5,757 bases of DNA from an uncultured Flavobacteriia bacterium (GTDB lineage Bacteria > Bacteroidota > Bacteroidia > Flavobacteriales > Flavobacteriaceae): NCBI GenBank assembly GCA_946482495.1, contig CAMLRV010000157.1, positions 1-5,757 on the forward strand, read 5' to 3'. A model generated the notes under the pieces. The model had not been told where the DNA came from, made no database searches, and saw only the letters and a program-made list of their open reading frames with translations. The position numbers and the translations under genes were made by a program. Shown in pieces: positions 1 through 5,597 of the stretch; within the stretch, counting starts at the first letter, position 1, and the number at the start of each line of letters is the position of its first letter.

Positions 1-356
1 ACGGAACAACTTATACTTCATCTGGTACGTATACTAATGTAGTGGGTTGTCATACGGAAACGTTAAACTTAACAATTACACCAAGTACATCAAACTCTAC
101 AACTACATCTGCTTGTGATAGTTATACTTGGTCAGTAAACGGAACAACTTATACTTCATCTGGTACGTATACTAATGTAGTGGGTTGTCATACGGAAACA
201 TTAAACTTAACAATTACTCCAAGTACATCAAACTCTACAACTACATCAGCTTGTGATAGTTATACTTGGTCAGTAAACGGAACAACTTATACTTCATCTG
301 GTACGTATACTAATGTAGTGGGTTGTCATACTGAAACGTTAAACTTAACAATTACT
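1..356 (+). repeat. 138-bp in-frame tandem repeat array (about 2.6 copies visible)
   Basis: Copies begin at 1, 139 and 277, and the third breaks off at 356 where the sequence diverges into the linker domain. The period is exactly 138 bp (46 codons). Copies 1 and 2 differ at only three positions (62/200, 80/218 and 110/248), all third-codon changes. Copy 3 over its length differs from copy 1 only at wobble positions (for example ACG to ACT at 330-332). The encoded repeats are therefore identical in protein sequence. The array enters from outside the window, so total copy number is unknown. Such near-identity implies recent duplication or gene conversion and makes the array prone to copy-number change and assembly collapse. 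Confidence 0.97.
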
Positions 357-857
357 GTTGCAACAATTTCTGGAGCTACAACTCAAGTTATTACTGGAGG
401 AATTGCTACTGATGTTACAATTGAAGATATCGTGGTTAGTTCAAATGGAACAGTAACTTGGTTTGCGTCTTCTGCAGATGCTGCAGGAAATGTTAATGCA
501 TTACCAGCTGGTACTGTTTTAGTAGATGGGAATACATACTATGGAGTAACAAATATCGGATCTTGTAGAAGTACTACATTGGCTGTTACAGTTACTGTGG
601 TATTAGGAACTCAAAGTTTTGATATTAATGAATTAAGCTACTATCCAAACCCTGTAGTTGAAATGTTTAATGTGAGATATAACAAAAATATCACAAGTAT
701 TCAAATCTTCGATTTATCTGGAAGAATGGTAAAAGCAATTCAACCTAATACTGAAATGGTAGAAATTAATTTAAGAGATTTATCGTCTGCAATGTACATT
801 GTGAAATTACAATCAGAAGATAATAAACAAGCTGAAATTAAAATTGTTAAAAAATAA
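1..857 (+). CDS. Secreted tandem-repeat protein with C-terminal T9SS type A sorting domain (5' truncated by window)
   Basis: The frame is open to the left edge (first whole codon at 3-5) and stops with TAA at 855-857, so only the C-terminal ~284 residues are visible. An in-frame GTG at 42 lies inside a repeat and is not a start. First come about 2.6 copies of a 46-residue Thr/Ser/Asn-rich repeat, each with two conserved cysteines (in CDSYTW and GCHTETL) that could form a disulfide. A divergent beta-rich linker domain follows (about 357-611), with a TVTWFASS...LPAG pattern and one Cys. The last ~80 residues (615-854) match the Por secretion tail/T9SS type A sorting domain: YPNPV at 642-656, an IQIFDLSGRMV strand, then YIVKL and a terminal KIVKK. 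Such proteins cross the outer membrane by the type IX system and are released or surface-anchored after tail cleavage. The repeats suggest an adhesin-like or structural role, but no enzymatic domain is visible and the N-terminus is missing. Family assignment is firm; the exact function is unknown. Confidence 0.9.
   Translation, partial: GTTYTSSGTYTNVVGCHTETLNLTITPSTSNSTTTSACDSYTWSVNGTTYTSSGTYTNVVGCHTETLNLTITPSTSNSTTTSACDSYTWSVNGTTYTSSGTYTNVVGCHTETLNLTITVATISGATTQVITGGIATDVTIEDIVVSSNGTVTWFASSADAAGNVNALPAGTVLVDGNTYYGVTNIGSCRSTTLAVTVTVVLGTQSFDINELSYYPNPVVEMFNVRYNKNITSIQIFDLSGRMVKAIQPNTEMVEINLRDLSSAMYIVKLQSEDNKQAEIKIVKK
615..854 (+). other. T9SS type A sorting domain (C-terminal domain)
   Basis: These 80 C-terminal residues carry the landmarks of the Por/T9SS tail: a short hydrophobic lead (SFDINELSYYPNPV), the near-invariant YPNP box at 642-653, the IFDLSGRMV segment, an internal ...LSSAMYIVKL strand, and a basic KIVKK end. 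In this family the domain is recognised after Sec export, directs outer-membrane passage, and is removed by the PorU sortase. The length agrees with the usual ~75-80 residues. Confidence 0.9.
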
Positions 858-879
858 TTTTAACTAAGTCATAAATTTT

Positions 880-913
880 AAAATGGGCTAGCCTTTTGGT
901 TAGCCCATTTTTT
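880..913 (+). terminator. Rho-independent terminator of the repeat protein gene
   Basis: A 14-bp stem pairs 880-893 (AAAATGGGCTAGCC) with 898-911 (GGTTAGCCCATTTT), with one G-U wobble and a four-base TTTT loop. The right arm runs into six T residues at 908-913. It begins 22 nt after the stop codon. The stem's A/T ends are symmetric, so it could also work weakly on the minus strand, but there is no minus-strand gene to the right that would need it. Confidence 0.92.
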
Positions 914-923
914 GTTACTTTTG
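895..923 (+). promoter_or_regulatory. Bacteroidota-type promoter for the GNAT gene, overlapping the upstream terminator
   Basis: TACTTTTG at 916-923 is an exact match to the -7 consensus TAnnTTTG of Bacteroidota housekeeping sigma. A TTTG at 895-898 lies 17 bp upstream and would serve as the -33 element, at the short end of the known spacing. Transcription would start near 928-931, giving a leader of about 15 nt before the ATG at 945. The -33 box falls in the loop/right arm of the preceding terminator. The assignment is by motif only. Confidence 0.55.
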
Positions 924-944
924 ATAGTGAATAAACAAAATGAA

Positions 945-1439
945 ATGTTGAAGCTAGAACAAATAGAAAAAGGAAAACTAAATATTATAAGAGAATTAGC
1001 TTATGAAATTTGGCCAAATGCTTATGGTGAAATTTTGTCTGCAGCCCAATTAAATTACATGTTGGATAATTTTTATTCCCTTGAAAATTTAAGTAATCAA
1101 ATGGATGTTGGTCAGATTTTCGAATTGTTATTGGACGATAATAATGTTGTTGGATTTATCGCTTATGAATTTAATTGTAAAGAATCAGGTTTGTTGAAAA
1201 TTCATAAAATTTATCTTTTACCTGAAACTCAAGGTAAAGGTTTTGGGAAATTTATGATTGATGAGGTGATAAAAATCGCTAAAAACAACAATCAAAAAGG
1301 TGTATTTCTAAATGTAAATAAATACAATAAAGCTAAATTCTTTTATGAAAAACTAGGTTTTATTGTCACAAAAGAAGAAGTAATAGATATTGGAAATGAT
1401 TATGTAATGGATGATTATCAAATGGAACTACTATTCTAA
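945..1439 (+). CDS. GNAT family N-acetyltransferase
   Basis: This 164-residue protein has the GNAT fold signature. An N-terminal helical part (LAYEIWPNAYGEILS, then a YMLDNFYS segment) is followed by strand VVGFIAYEF. Motif A is KIHKIYLLPETQGKGFG, with the acetyl-CoA pyrophosphate loop Q-G-K-G-F-G at residues 96-101. Motif B is LNVNKYNKAKFFYEKLGF, near residues 122-139. Family members transfer an acetyl group from acetyl-CoA to an amine; the substrate (amino acid, polyamine, drug or protein N-terminus) cannot be read from sequence. The ATG at 945 is preferred because the frame's upstream TTG at 912 lies in the terminator T-run and upstream of the predicted transcription start. The region before the ATG is A-rich with no Shine-Dalgarno, as usual in this phylum. 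An ATG at 940 is out of frame and stops after three codons. The gene appears monocistronic, and its mRNA may run into the structured element that begins just after the stop. Confidence 0.9.
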   Translation: MLKLEQIEKGKLNIIRELAYEIWPNAYGEILSAAQLNYMLDNFYSLENLSNQMDVGQIFELLLDDNNVVGFIAYEFNCKESGLLKIHKIYLLPETQGKGFGKFMIDEVIKIAKNNNQKGVFLNVNKYNKAKFFYEKLGFIVTKEEVIDIGNDYVMDDYQMELLF

Positions 1440-1445
1440 TGAAAA

Positions 1446-1600
1446 CGAATTTGCGTTAGTGGTTGAAGCGGCATCCTCCGATATGCAAAAACAAAAATTT
1501 ATTTGTAGTTTTTGATAATTGGAGATATAGCAGAAGAAACGACCTCGTTGAAGCGCTTAAGGTGATTTGAAATGAACAGTTGTGCAACGAGGAAACGCCC
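1446..1600 (+). ncRNA. Candidate structured RNA element between convergent genes
   Basis: This non-coding stretch folds as a multibranch. A closing helix pairs GCGTT (1453-1457) with AACGC (1594-1598). A long hairpin spans 1476-1524 (CTCCGAT with GTTGGAG-type pairing, then CAAAAAC with GTTTTTG, with small bulges). A perfect 8-bp stem pairs CCTCGTTG (1543-1550) with CAACGAGG (1585-1592). The unpaired blocks GAAGCGGCATCC (1465-1476) and GATATAGCAGAAG (1524-1536) look like conserved sequence I associate with a recurrent flavobacterial intergenic element, possibly the Flavo-1 RNA motif, though I cannot confirm that name here. Orientation is taken from those blocks. No promoter is evident upstream, so it is probably made from the GNAT transcript. 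There is no U-tract after it, so it is not a simple terminator. It also covers the 3' side of rluF on the other strand. Confidence 0.5.
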
Positions 1601-1605
1601 AAAGA

Positions 1606-2394
1606 CTATCTATTTCTCTTATCGTAATTTCTGTTTCCGAAATTGGTTTTCTTATCGCGTAAAATACTAGCTTCTTCTGTTTTGCTTGAAGGCTCAATAA
1701 GTGTATTCAATTCAAGAATTTCTTTTTCCGTTAAAGGGCGATATTTTCCAACGGGTAAATCCAAAGTAATATTGATAATTCGGATTCTTTTTAATGCGGT
1801 TACTTCGTAATCTAAATATTCACACATTCTACGAATTTGTCTATTTAAACCTTGAGTTAAAACGATTTTGAATACAAATTGACTCACTTTTTCTACTTTA
1901 CATTTCTTAGTAATCGTTTCTAAAATTGGCAAACCATTACTCATTTGTTTGATGAAAGTATCAGTAATTGGCTTGTCAACTGTAACAATGTATTCTTTTT
2001 CGTGGTTGTTTCTCGCACGTAAAATTTTGTTTACAATATCACCATCGTTAGTCATAAAAATCAATCCTTCGCTGGCTTTGTCTAATCTTCCAATTGGGAA
2101 AATGCGTTCTGGATAATTGATATAGTCAACAATATTATCTTTGATGTCTAAATTAGTAGTACATTCAATTCCTGCGGGTTTATGGAAAGATAAATAAATA
2201 GGTTTTTTATTCGCATTAGTAACTAATTTACCATTTACGCGAACTTCGTCACCAGGTGCTACTTTTGTTCCTAATTCGGGAGTTTTTCCATTAATCGTAA
2301 TTCGACCTTCTTCCAATAATCGGTCGGCTTCTCTACGAGAACAAAATCCTGATTCAGATAAATATTTATTGATGCGTACTAATTGTTCTTCCAT
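1606..2394 (-). CDS. rluF: 23S rRNA pseudouridine synthase RluF (RsuA/RluB/RluF family)
   Basis: The 262-residue protein starts with an S4 RNA-binding domain (about residues 5-60: [21 protein letters not shown]... GRITING). The pseudouridine synthase domain follows, with the catalytic motif [10 protein letters not shown] at residues 102-111 (nucleophile Asp105) and the conserved [12 protein letters not shown] near 181-192. Segments such as [25 protein letters not shown] and ITKKCKV match E. coli RluF closely, so RluF fits better than RluB or RsuA. E. coli RluF isomerises U2604 of 23S rRNA near the peptidyl transferase centre; the same target is inferred here. A short charged tail (from about 235) follows the fold, shorter than the basic tail of E. 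coli RluF. The ATG at 2394 gives the expected N-terminus directly before the S4 domain and sits only ~4 nt from a strong -7 box. The gene is transcribed alone: terminators lie upstream of it and a convergent gene lies downstream. Confidence 0.93.
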   Translation of the reverse strand: MEEQLVRINKYLSESGFCSRREADRLLEEGRITINGKTPELGTKVAPGDEVRVNGKLVTNANKKPIYLSFHKPAGIECTTNLDIKDNIVDYINYPERIFPIGRLDKASEGLIFMTNDGDIVNKILRARNNHEKEYIVTVDKPITDTFIKQMSNGLPILETITKKCKVEKVSQFVFKIVLTQGLNRQIRRMCEYLDYEVTALKRIRIINITLDLPVGKYRPLTEKEILELNTLIEPSSKTEEASILRDKKTNFGNRNYDKRNR

Positions 2395-2398
2395 GTTG

Positions 2399-2429
2399 CA
2401 AAGGTAGTCTATTAGTTTAGAGTTTCAAA
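2399..2429 (-). promoter_or_regulatory. rluF promoter, placed for a leaderless or near-leaderless mRNA
   Basis: Read on the minus strand, TTTG (2429-2426), a 19-bp spacer and TACCTTTGC (2406-2398) match the full Bacteroidota consensus TTTG-N17-23-TAnnTTTGY. Only four bases separate the end of the -7 box (2399) from the A of the rluF ATG (2394). The expected start site therefore falls at or within a base or two of the start codon. Confidence 0.75.
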
Positions 2430-2433
2430 ATTC

Positions 2434-2473
2434 AAAAATAAAAACCCTTCAAGAATTCAAAACTCTTGAAGGG
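2434..2473 (-). terminator. Second tandem hairpin terminator upstream of rluF
   Basis: A perfect 10-bp stem pairs CCCTTCAAGA (2445-2454) with TCTTGAAGGG (2464-2473) around a 9-base loop. On the minus strand the stem is followed by TTTTTATTTTTG (2444-2433), a U-rich tail. No such tail exists on the plus-strand side, so it acts on leftward transcripts. It lies just upstream of the rluF promoter and backs up the terminator at 2487-2525. Confidence 0.8.
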
Positions 2474-2480
2474 CTTAATA

Positions 2481-2525
2481 AAATAAAAAAATCCCGTATC
2501 GTTTTGTGAACGAGACGGGATTTTT
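2481..2525 (-). terminator. Primary terminator of the nif3-like/DUF164 operon
   Basis: An 11-bp stem pairs AAAAATCCCGT (2487-2497) with ACGGGATTTTT (2515-2525). After one mismatch it extends three more base pairs (TCG/CGA), around a 9-base loop. The minus-strand tail after the GGGA arm is a run of seven T residues followed by more T-rich sequence. It starts 4 nt after the DUF164 stop codon. Confidence 0.9.
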
Positions 2526-2529
2526 GATA

Positions 2530-3309
2530 TTACATTTTGGCGAAAATTTTCTCCATTTTTTCTCTTTCTTCGTCAGCTAAAACACTGTCTACTAAAATAC
2601 GTCCACTGTGTTCGTCTGTTAAGATTTTCTTTCTACCAGCAATTTCCATTTGAGTTTGTGGTGGAATAGTAAAGAAAGAACCAGCAGAAGCACCACGTTC
2701 AATAGAAACTACAGCTAAACCATTTCTAACGCTTCCTCTAATTCTATCGTAAGCATTTAATAATCTTTCTTCAATTTTACCTCTAAATTCTCCAGATTTC
2801 TCAATTAAGAAATTTTCGTCTTTTTCAGTTTCAGCCATAATATCACTTAATTCTGCTTTTTTATGTTTTAAGTGATTTTGTTTGCTGTCTAATTTTTCTT
2901 TAGTTTGATTAACAATTTCTTTTTTGTTTTCTAAAGTAACTTTCATTTCTTTAATGTGCTTCTCAGCTAATTGAATTTCTAATTCTTGAAACTCAATTTC
3001 TTTAGATAAAGAGTTGAATTCTCTATTATTACGCACATTTTTTTGTTGCTCACTATATTTTTTTATCGATGCTTTAAAGTCATCAATACTGTTTTTCTTT
3101 TCTTTTGCTTGATGATCAATAACGTTTAAATCTTCGTTTAATTTTTCTAAACGTTTAGATAATCCTGCCACTTCATCTTCTAAATCCTCAACTTCTAAAG
3201 GTAATTCACCTCTTACGTTTCTGATTTCGTCAATTTTAGAATCAATTAATTGTAAAGCATAAACTGCTCTTAATTTTTCTTCTACGCTTAGTTCTTTTGT
3301 ATTTGCCAT
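2530..3309 (-). CDS. DUF164 / C4-type zinc-ribbon family coiled-coil protein lacking the zinc cysteines
   Basis: This 259-residue protein has a long Lys/Glu-rich coiled coil (about residues 35-175) with the family's NVRNNREFNSLSKEIEF hinge at 91-107. The C-terminal domain has the zinc-ribbon backbone: ERGASAGSFFTIPPQTQMEI (204-223) and DEHSGRILVDS (232-242). Usual members have CxxC at both knuckles (CGGC...IPPQ...CxxCGRIL). Here the four positions read S208, S211, D232 and S235, and the whole protein contains no cysteine, so it cannot bind zinc in the normal way. The fold seems kept because the IPPQ and SGRIL cores remain. Family members are thought to act as nucleic-acid-associated or scaffold proteins, but no role is established. 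It starts 4 nt after the nif3-like stop, so it is surely co-transcribed and probably translationally coupled. A terminator follows directly. Identity is firm; function is unknown. Confidence 0.88.
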   Translation of the reverse strand: MANTKELSVEEKLRAVYALQLIDSKIDEIRNVRGELPLEVEDLEDEVAGLSKRLEKLNEDLNVIDHQAKEKKNSIDDFKASIKKYSEQQKNVRNNREFNSLSKEIEFQELEIQLAEKHIKEMKVTLENKKEIVNQTKEKLDSKQNHLKHKKAELSDIMAETEKDENFLIEKSGEFRGKIEERLLNAYDRIRGSVRNGLAVVSIERGASAGSFFTIPPQTQMEIAGRKKILTDEHSGRILVDSVLADEEREKMEKIFAKM

Positions 3310-3313
3310 ATTG

Positions 3314-4405
3314 TTAAAAATATTTAACCGGATTTGTATTTAATTCTGATAAAATGATTGCAAAATTAGTAATTTTTTCTTTAAGAAAGGCAACAATATA
3401 GTTTTTTGTATATCTTTCACTTTCAAAATGACCAATATCTGCTAAAAGTAGCTTGTTTTCTGCTTCGTAAAACTGATGGTATTTCAAATCAGCTGTTAAA
3501 AAAGCATCAGCTCCGGCCGAAATTGCATTTTTTATGGCAAAACTTCCACTTCCGCCTAAAACGGCAACTTTCTTAATATCAGTATTTAAAAATTGACTAT
3601 GACGTATACCGCCACATTCCATTTTATCTTTCACAAATTGTAAAAAAGCAGATGGTTGCATTGAGTTTTTTAATTCGCCAATCATTCCTAAACCTATATT
3701 TTGATGCTCGTTTTCCGTTTTATAAATTTCGTAAGCCACTTCTTCATACAAATGATGGGTAAAAAGTGCTTTTAAAATTTTACTTTGATGATGTTTTTCA
3801 AATGTAACTTCTATCTTAATTTCGGCTTCTTTTTGCAATATATTTTTTTTACCAACTACCGGATTGCTGTTTTCATTTCCTTTGTATGAACCAATTCCAG
3901 AAGAAATAAAGCTGCAATTTTCGTAATTTCCTATATTTCCTGCTCCGGCTTCAAATAAAGCTTCTTTCAGTTGGTTAACATTTTCTGGTTTGGTATACGT
4001 AACCAATTTATGAATGAAATTTTGCTTCGGAATTAAAACCTTTGTGTTTGTTAATCCTAACGCATCACAGAAAATTTTATTTACTCCATTTTGATGATTA
4101 TCTAACGCTGTATGAACCGAATAAATAGCAATATCATTTTTAATTGCTTTAATGATTGCTCTTTCTACATAATTTTTTCCTGTAATTTTTTTTAATCCGG
4201 AAAATAAAATAGGATGGAAGCAAACTATCAAATTGCAATTTTTAGCAATAGCTTCATCGATAACTTCTTCTAAAGCATCATGGCAAACTAAAATTCCAGT
4301 AATATCGTTATGATGACTTACCAAAAGTCCAACATTGTCAAAATCTTCTGCATATGCTAATGGCGCCAATTGCTCCAAATGTTTGGTTATTTCAGATAAT
4401 TGCAT
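3314..4405 (-). CDS. Nif3-like dinuclear metal centre protein (YqfO/YbgI, DUF34 family), long form
   Basis: The protein has 363 residues, the length of the three-part form with a PII-like insert (roughly 130-230) between the two Nif3 halves. N-terminal landmarks are DNVGLLV (23-29), the NLIVCFHPILFSGLKK segment (58-73) and HTALDNHQNGVN (98-109). C-terminal landmarks are VLGGSGS (282-288), ADAFLTADLKYH (299-310) and DIGHFESERY (323-332). Expected metal ligands present are H64, D102, H326 and E330. The first histidine of the usual HHP pair is Phe63 here. Family members form hexameric toroids with a two-metal site. They are often annotated 'GTP cyclohydrolase 1 type 2', but the physiological reaction is unsettled. 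The start at 4405 gives the standard MQLSEITKHLEQLAP beginning. It is the first gene of a two-gene operon with the DUF164 protein, a pairing I recall as common in Bacteroidota. Confidence 0.92.
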   Translation of the reverse strand: MQLSEITKHLEQLAPLAYAEDFDNVGLLVSHHNDITGILVCHDALEEVIDEAIAKNCNLIVCFHPILFSGLKKITGKNYVERAIIKAIKNDIAIYSVHTALDNHQNGVNKIFCDALGLTNTKVLIPKQNFIHKLVTYTKPENVNQLKEALFEAGAGNIGNYENCSFISSGIGSYKGNENSNPVVGKKNILQKEAEIKIEVTFEKHHQSKILKALFTHHLYEEVAYEIYKTENEHQNIGLGMIGELKNSMQPSAFLQFVKDKMECGGIRHSQFLNTDIKKVAVLGGSGSFAIKNAISAGADAFLTADLKYHQFYEAENKLLLADIGHFESERYTKNYIVAFLKEKITNFAIILSELNTNPVKYF

Positions 4406-4429
4406 GAGTTTTTTATAATTTTATAGTTT

Positions 4430-4437
4430 CAAAGATA
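4430..4437 (-). promoter_or_regulatory. -7 promoter box for the nif3-like/DUF164 operon
   Basis: On the minus strand TATCTTTG (4437-4430) exactly matches TAnnTTTG. A start site near 4423-4426 would leave an A/T-rich leader of about 20 nt before the ATG at 4405. The -33 element is poor: the best candidate is TTTC (4463-4460) at 22 bp, so the promoter may be weaker or aided by a factor. Confidence 0.55.
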
Positions 4438-4440
4438 AAA

Positions 4441-4595
4441 AAACTTATTTTCGTACTATGAAATAGCCACAAAAAGAAGCGTTTGCTTGCAATTGAAAAT
4501 CATCGAAAACAAATGAAAATAAAATTGTTGAGATAAACACCTATTAATAAAAAGGCTATAACATATGACAAATATAAAATAATAATTAACTACAT
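4441..4595. other. AT-rich divergent intergenic region upstream of lpxK
   Basis: This sequence separates the divergent nif3-like operon and lpxK. I find no exact TAnnTTTG box on the plus strand, no strong hairpin, no riboswitch-like fold and no Shine-Dalgarno before lpxK. The last ~35 bases are almost entirely A and T, which is the usual ribosome-recruiting context in this phylum. A five-codon ORF (ATG at 4565, stop at 4580-4582) precedes lpxK but has nothing to set it apart from chance. Confidence 0.5.
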
Positions 4596-5597
4596 ATGAA
4601 TTTATTAAGAAAAATACTTTTTCCGGTCGGATTTATATATTGGTTGGTGACTTATATCAGAAATTGGTTTTATGACATTAATTTCTTTAAAAGTAAAAGC
4701 TATAATTTACCCATAATTGCTATTGGGAATTTAAGTGTTGGTGGAACTGGAAAAACGCCACATACTGAGTATTTAATTCGATTATTGAAAAAGGATTATA
4801 AAGTTGCGGTTTTAAGTCGAGGTTATAAAAGAAGTACAAAAGGTTTTGTGTTGGCAAATGAATCAATTTCCGCATCAGAATTAGGTGACGAATCTTTTCA
4901 AATTCATACAAAATTTCCCGATGTTTCTGTAGCTGTTTGTGAAGACAGACGAACAGGAATTGAAAATTTAATTCAAACCATAAATCCTGATGTGATTTTA
5001 TTAGATGATGCTTTTCAACATAGAAAAGTAAAAGCAAGTTTCTATATTTTATTGACGGCATATGATGAGTTGTTTTCGGATGATTATATTTTACCTTTTG
5101 GGAATTTACGTGAGCCATCAATGGGTAAAAAACGTGCCGATTTGGTAATTGTTACCAAATGTCCAACTTCAATTTCTGATTCGGAACAAGAAAAAGTAAA
5201 ACGAAAATTGAATGTGGAAGTTCCCGTTTTCTTAACATCAATTGATTATGACAATGAAGTTGTTGGTTCAGGAAATGCTATTCAAGTTGAAGAAATAATT
5301 TTACAAGAAAAAGTAATTGTGGCTGGAATTGCCAAGCCAAAATATTTTATTGATTACTTAAATTCTGGAAAAGATAAGGTGATGATTTATTCGGACCATC
5401 ATAATTTTTCAGAACAAGAAATTTCAGAATTGAATATACTTACTCAAGAAAAAATTATAGTTACAACTGAAAAAGATTTTGTTCGTTTAAACGGAAAAAT
5501 TAATGCGGATAAACTATATTATTTGCCAATAAAATCTAAGTTTTTAAGCTCTGAAAACGAATTTCAATCCTTAATTTTGAAAGTGATTAAGCTTTAA
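4596..5597 (+). CDS. lpxK: Tetraacyldisaccharide 4'-kinase LpxK (lipid A biosynthesis)
   Basis: LpxK phosphorylates the 4'-position of the tetraacyl-disaccharide-1-phosphate precursor with ATP to give lipid IVA, at the cytoplasmic face of the inner membrane. The 333-residue length is normal. Residues 1-25 form a hydrophobic/amphipathic N-terminal helix (LLRKILFPVGFIYWLVTYI) suited to membrane association. The P-loop GNLSVGGTGKTP is at 44-55 and SRGYKR at 74-79. GDES at 97-100 supplies the conserved Asp. The DDAFQHR motif is at 137-143, LPFGNLREP at 166-174, the DHHNFS segment at 267-272, and TEKDFVRL near 291-298. All expected family motifs are present, so it should be active. The ATG at 4596 puts the membrane helix directly at the N-terminus as usual; no in-frame alternative is better. 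It is transcribed rightward from the divergent region and its last 11 bp overlap the end of a convergent gene. Confidence 0.95.
   Translation: MNLLRKILFPVGFIYWLVTYIRNWFYDINFFKSKSYNLPIIAIGNLSVGGTGKTPHTEYLIRLLKKDYKVAVLSRGYKRSTKGFVLANESISASELGDESFQIHTKFPDVSVAVCEDRRTGIENLIQTINPDVILLDDAFQHRKVKASFYILLTAYDELFSDDYILPFGNLREPSMGKKRADLVIVTKCPTSISDSEQEKVKRKLNVEVPVFLTSIDYDNEVVGSGNAIQVEEIILQEKVIVAGIAKPKYFIDYLNSGKDKVMIYSDHHNFSEQEISELNILTQEKIIVTTEKDFVRLNGKINADKLYYLPIKSKFLSSENEFQSLILKVIKL

Noticed and set aside
42..44. GTG as start of the repeat protein
   Set aside because: The frame is open upstream to the window edge and the GTG lies in the middle of a repeat unit that recurs downstream.
1..356. CRISPR array as an explanation for the regular repeats
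   Set aside because: The 138-bp period is contiguous, in frame and codes for identical protein units; there are no short repeats separated by unique spacers.
912..944. Extension of the GNAT gene to an upstream TTG codon at 912
   Set aside because: It lies in the T-run of the preceding terminator and upstream of the predicted start of transcription. The ATG at 945 gives a normal GNAT N-terminus.
1440..1605. Simple bidirectional terminator for the convergent genes
   Set aside because: The hairpins lack U-tracts on either strand, and the arrangement of three helices with GC-richer unpaired blocks is too elaborate for a terminator.
1606..2394. Assignment as RluB or RsuA rather than RluF
   Set aside because: Segments around [19 protein letters not shown] and ITKKCKV follow RluF closely. 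RluB and RsuA differ at these sites.
2530..4405. Novel defence or toxin-antitoxin pair in the two-gene operon
   Set aside because: Both genes are recognisable conserved housekeeping families (Nif3-like and DUF164), with no toxin, nuclease or antitoxin features.
4565..4582. Five-codon upstream ORF before lpxK
   Set aside because: In sequence this AT-rich such short ORFs are expected by chance; there is no initiation signal and no overlap with the lpxK start.
4720..5121. 133-codon open frame on the minus strand
   Set aside because: It lies wholly inside lpxK, whose motifs fill the plus strand there. Its translation is low-complexity and matches no family I recognise.
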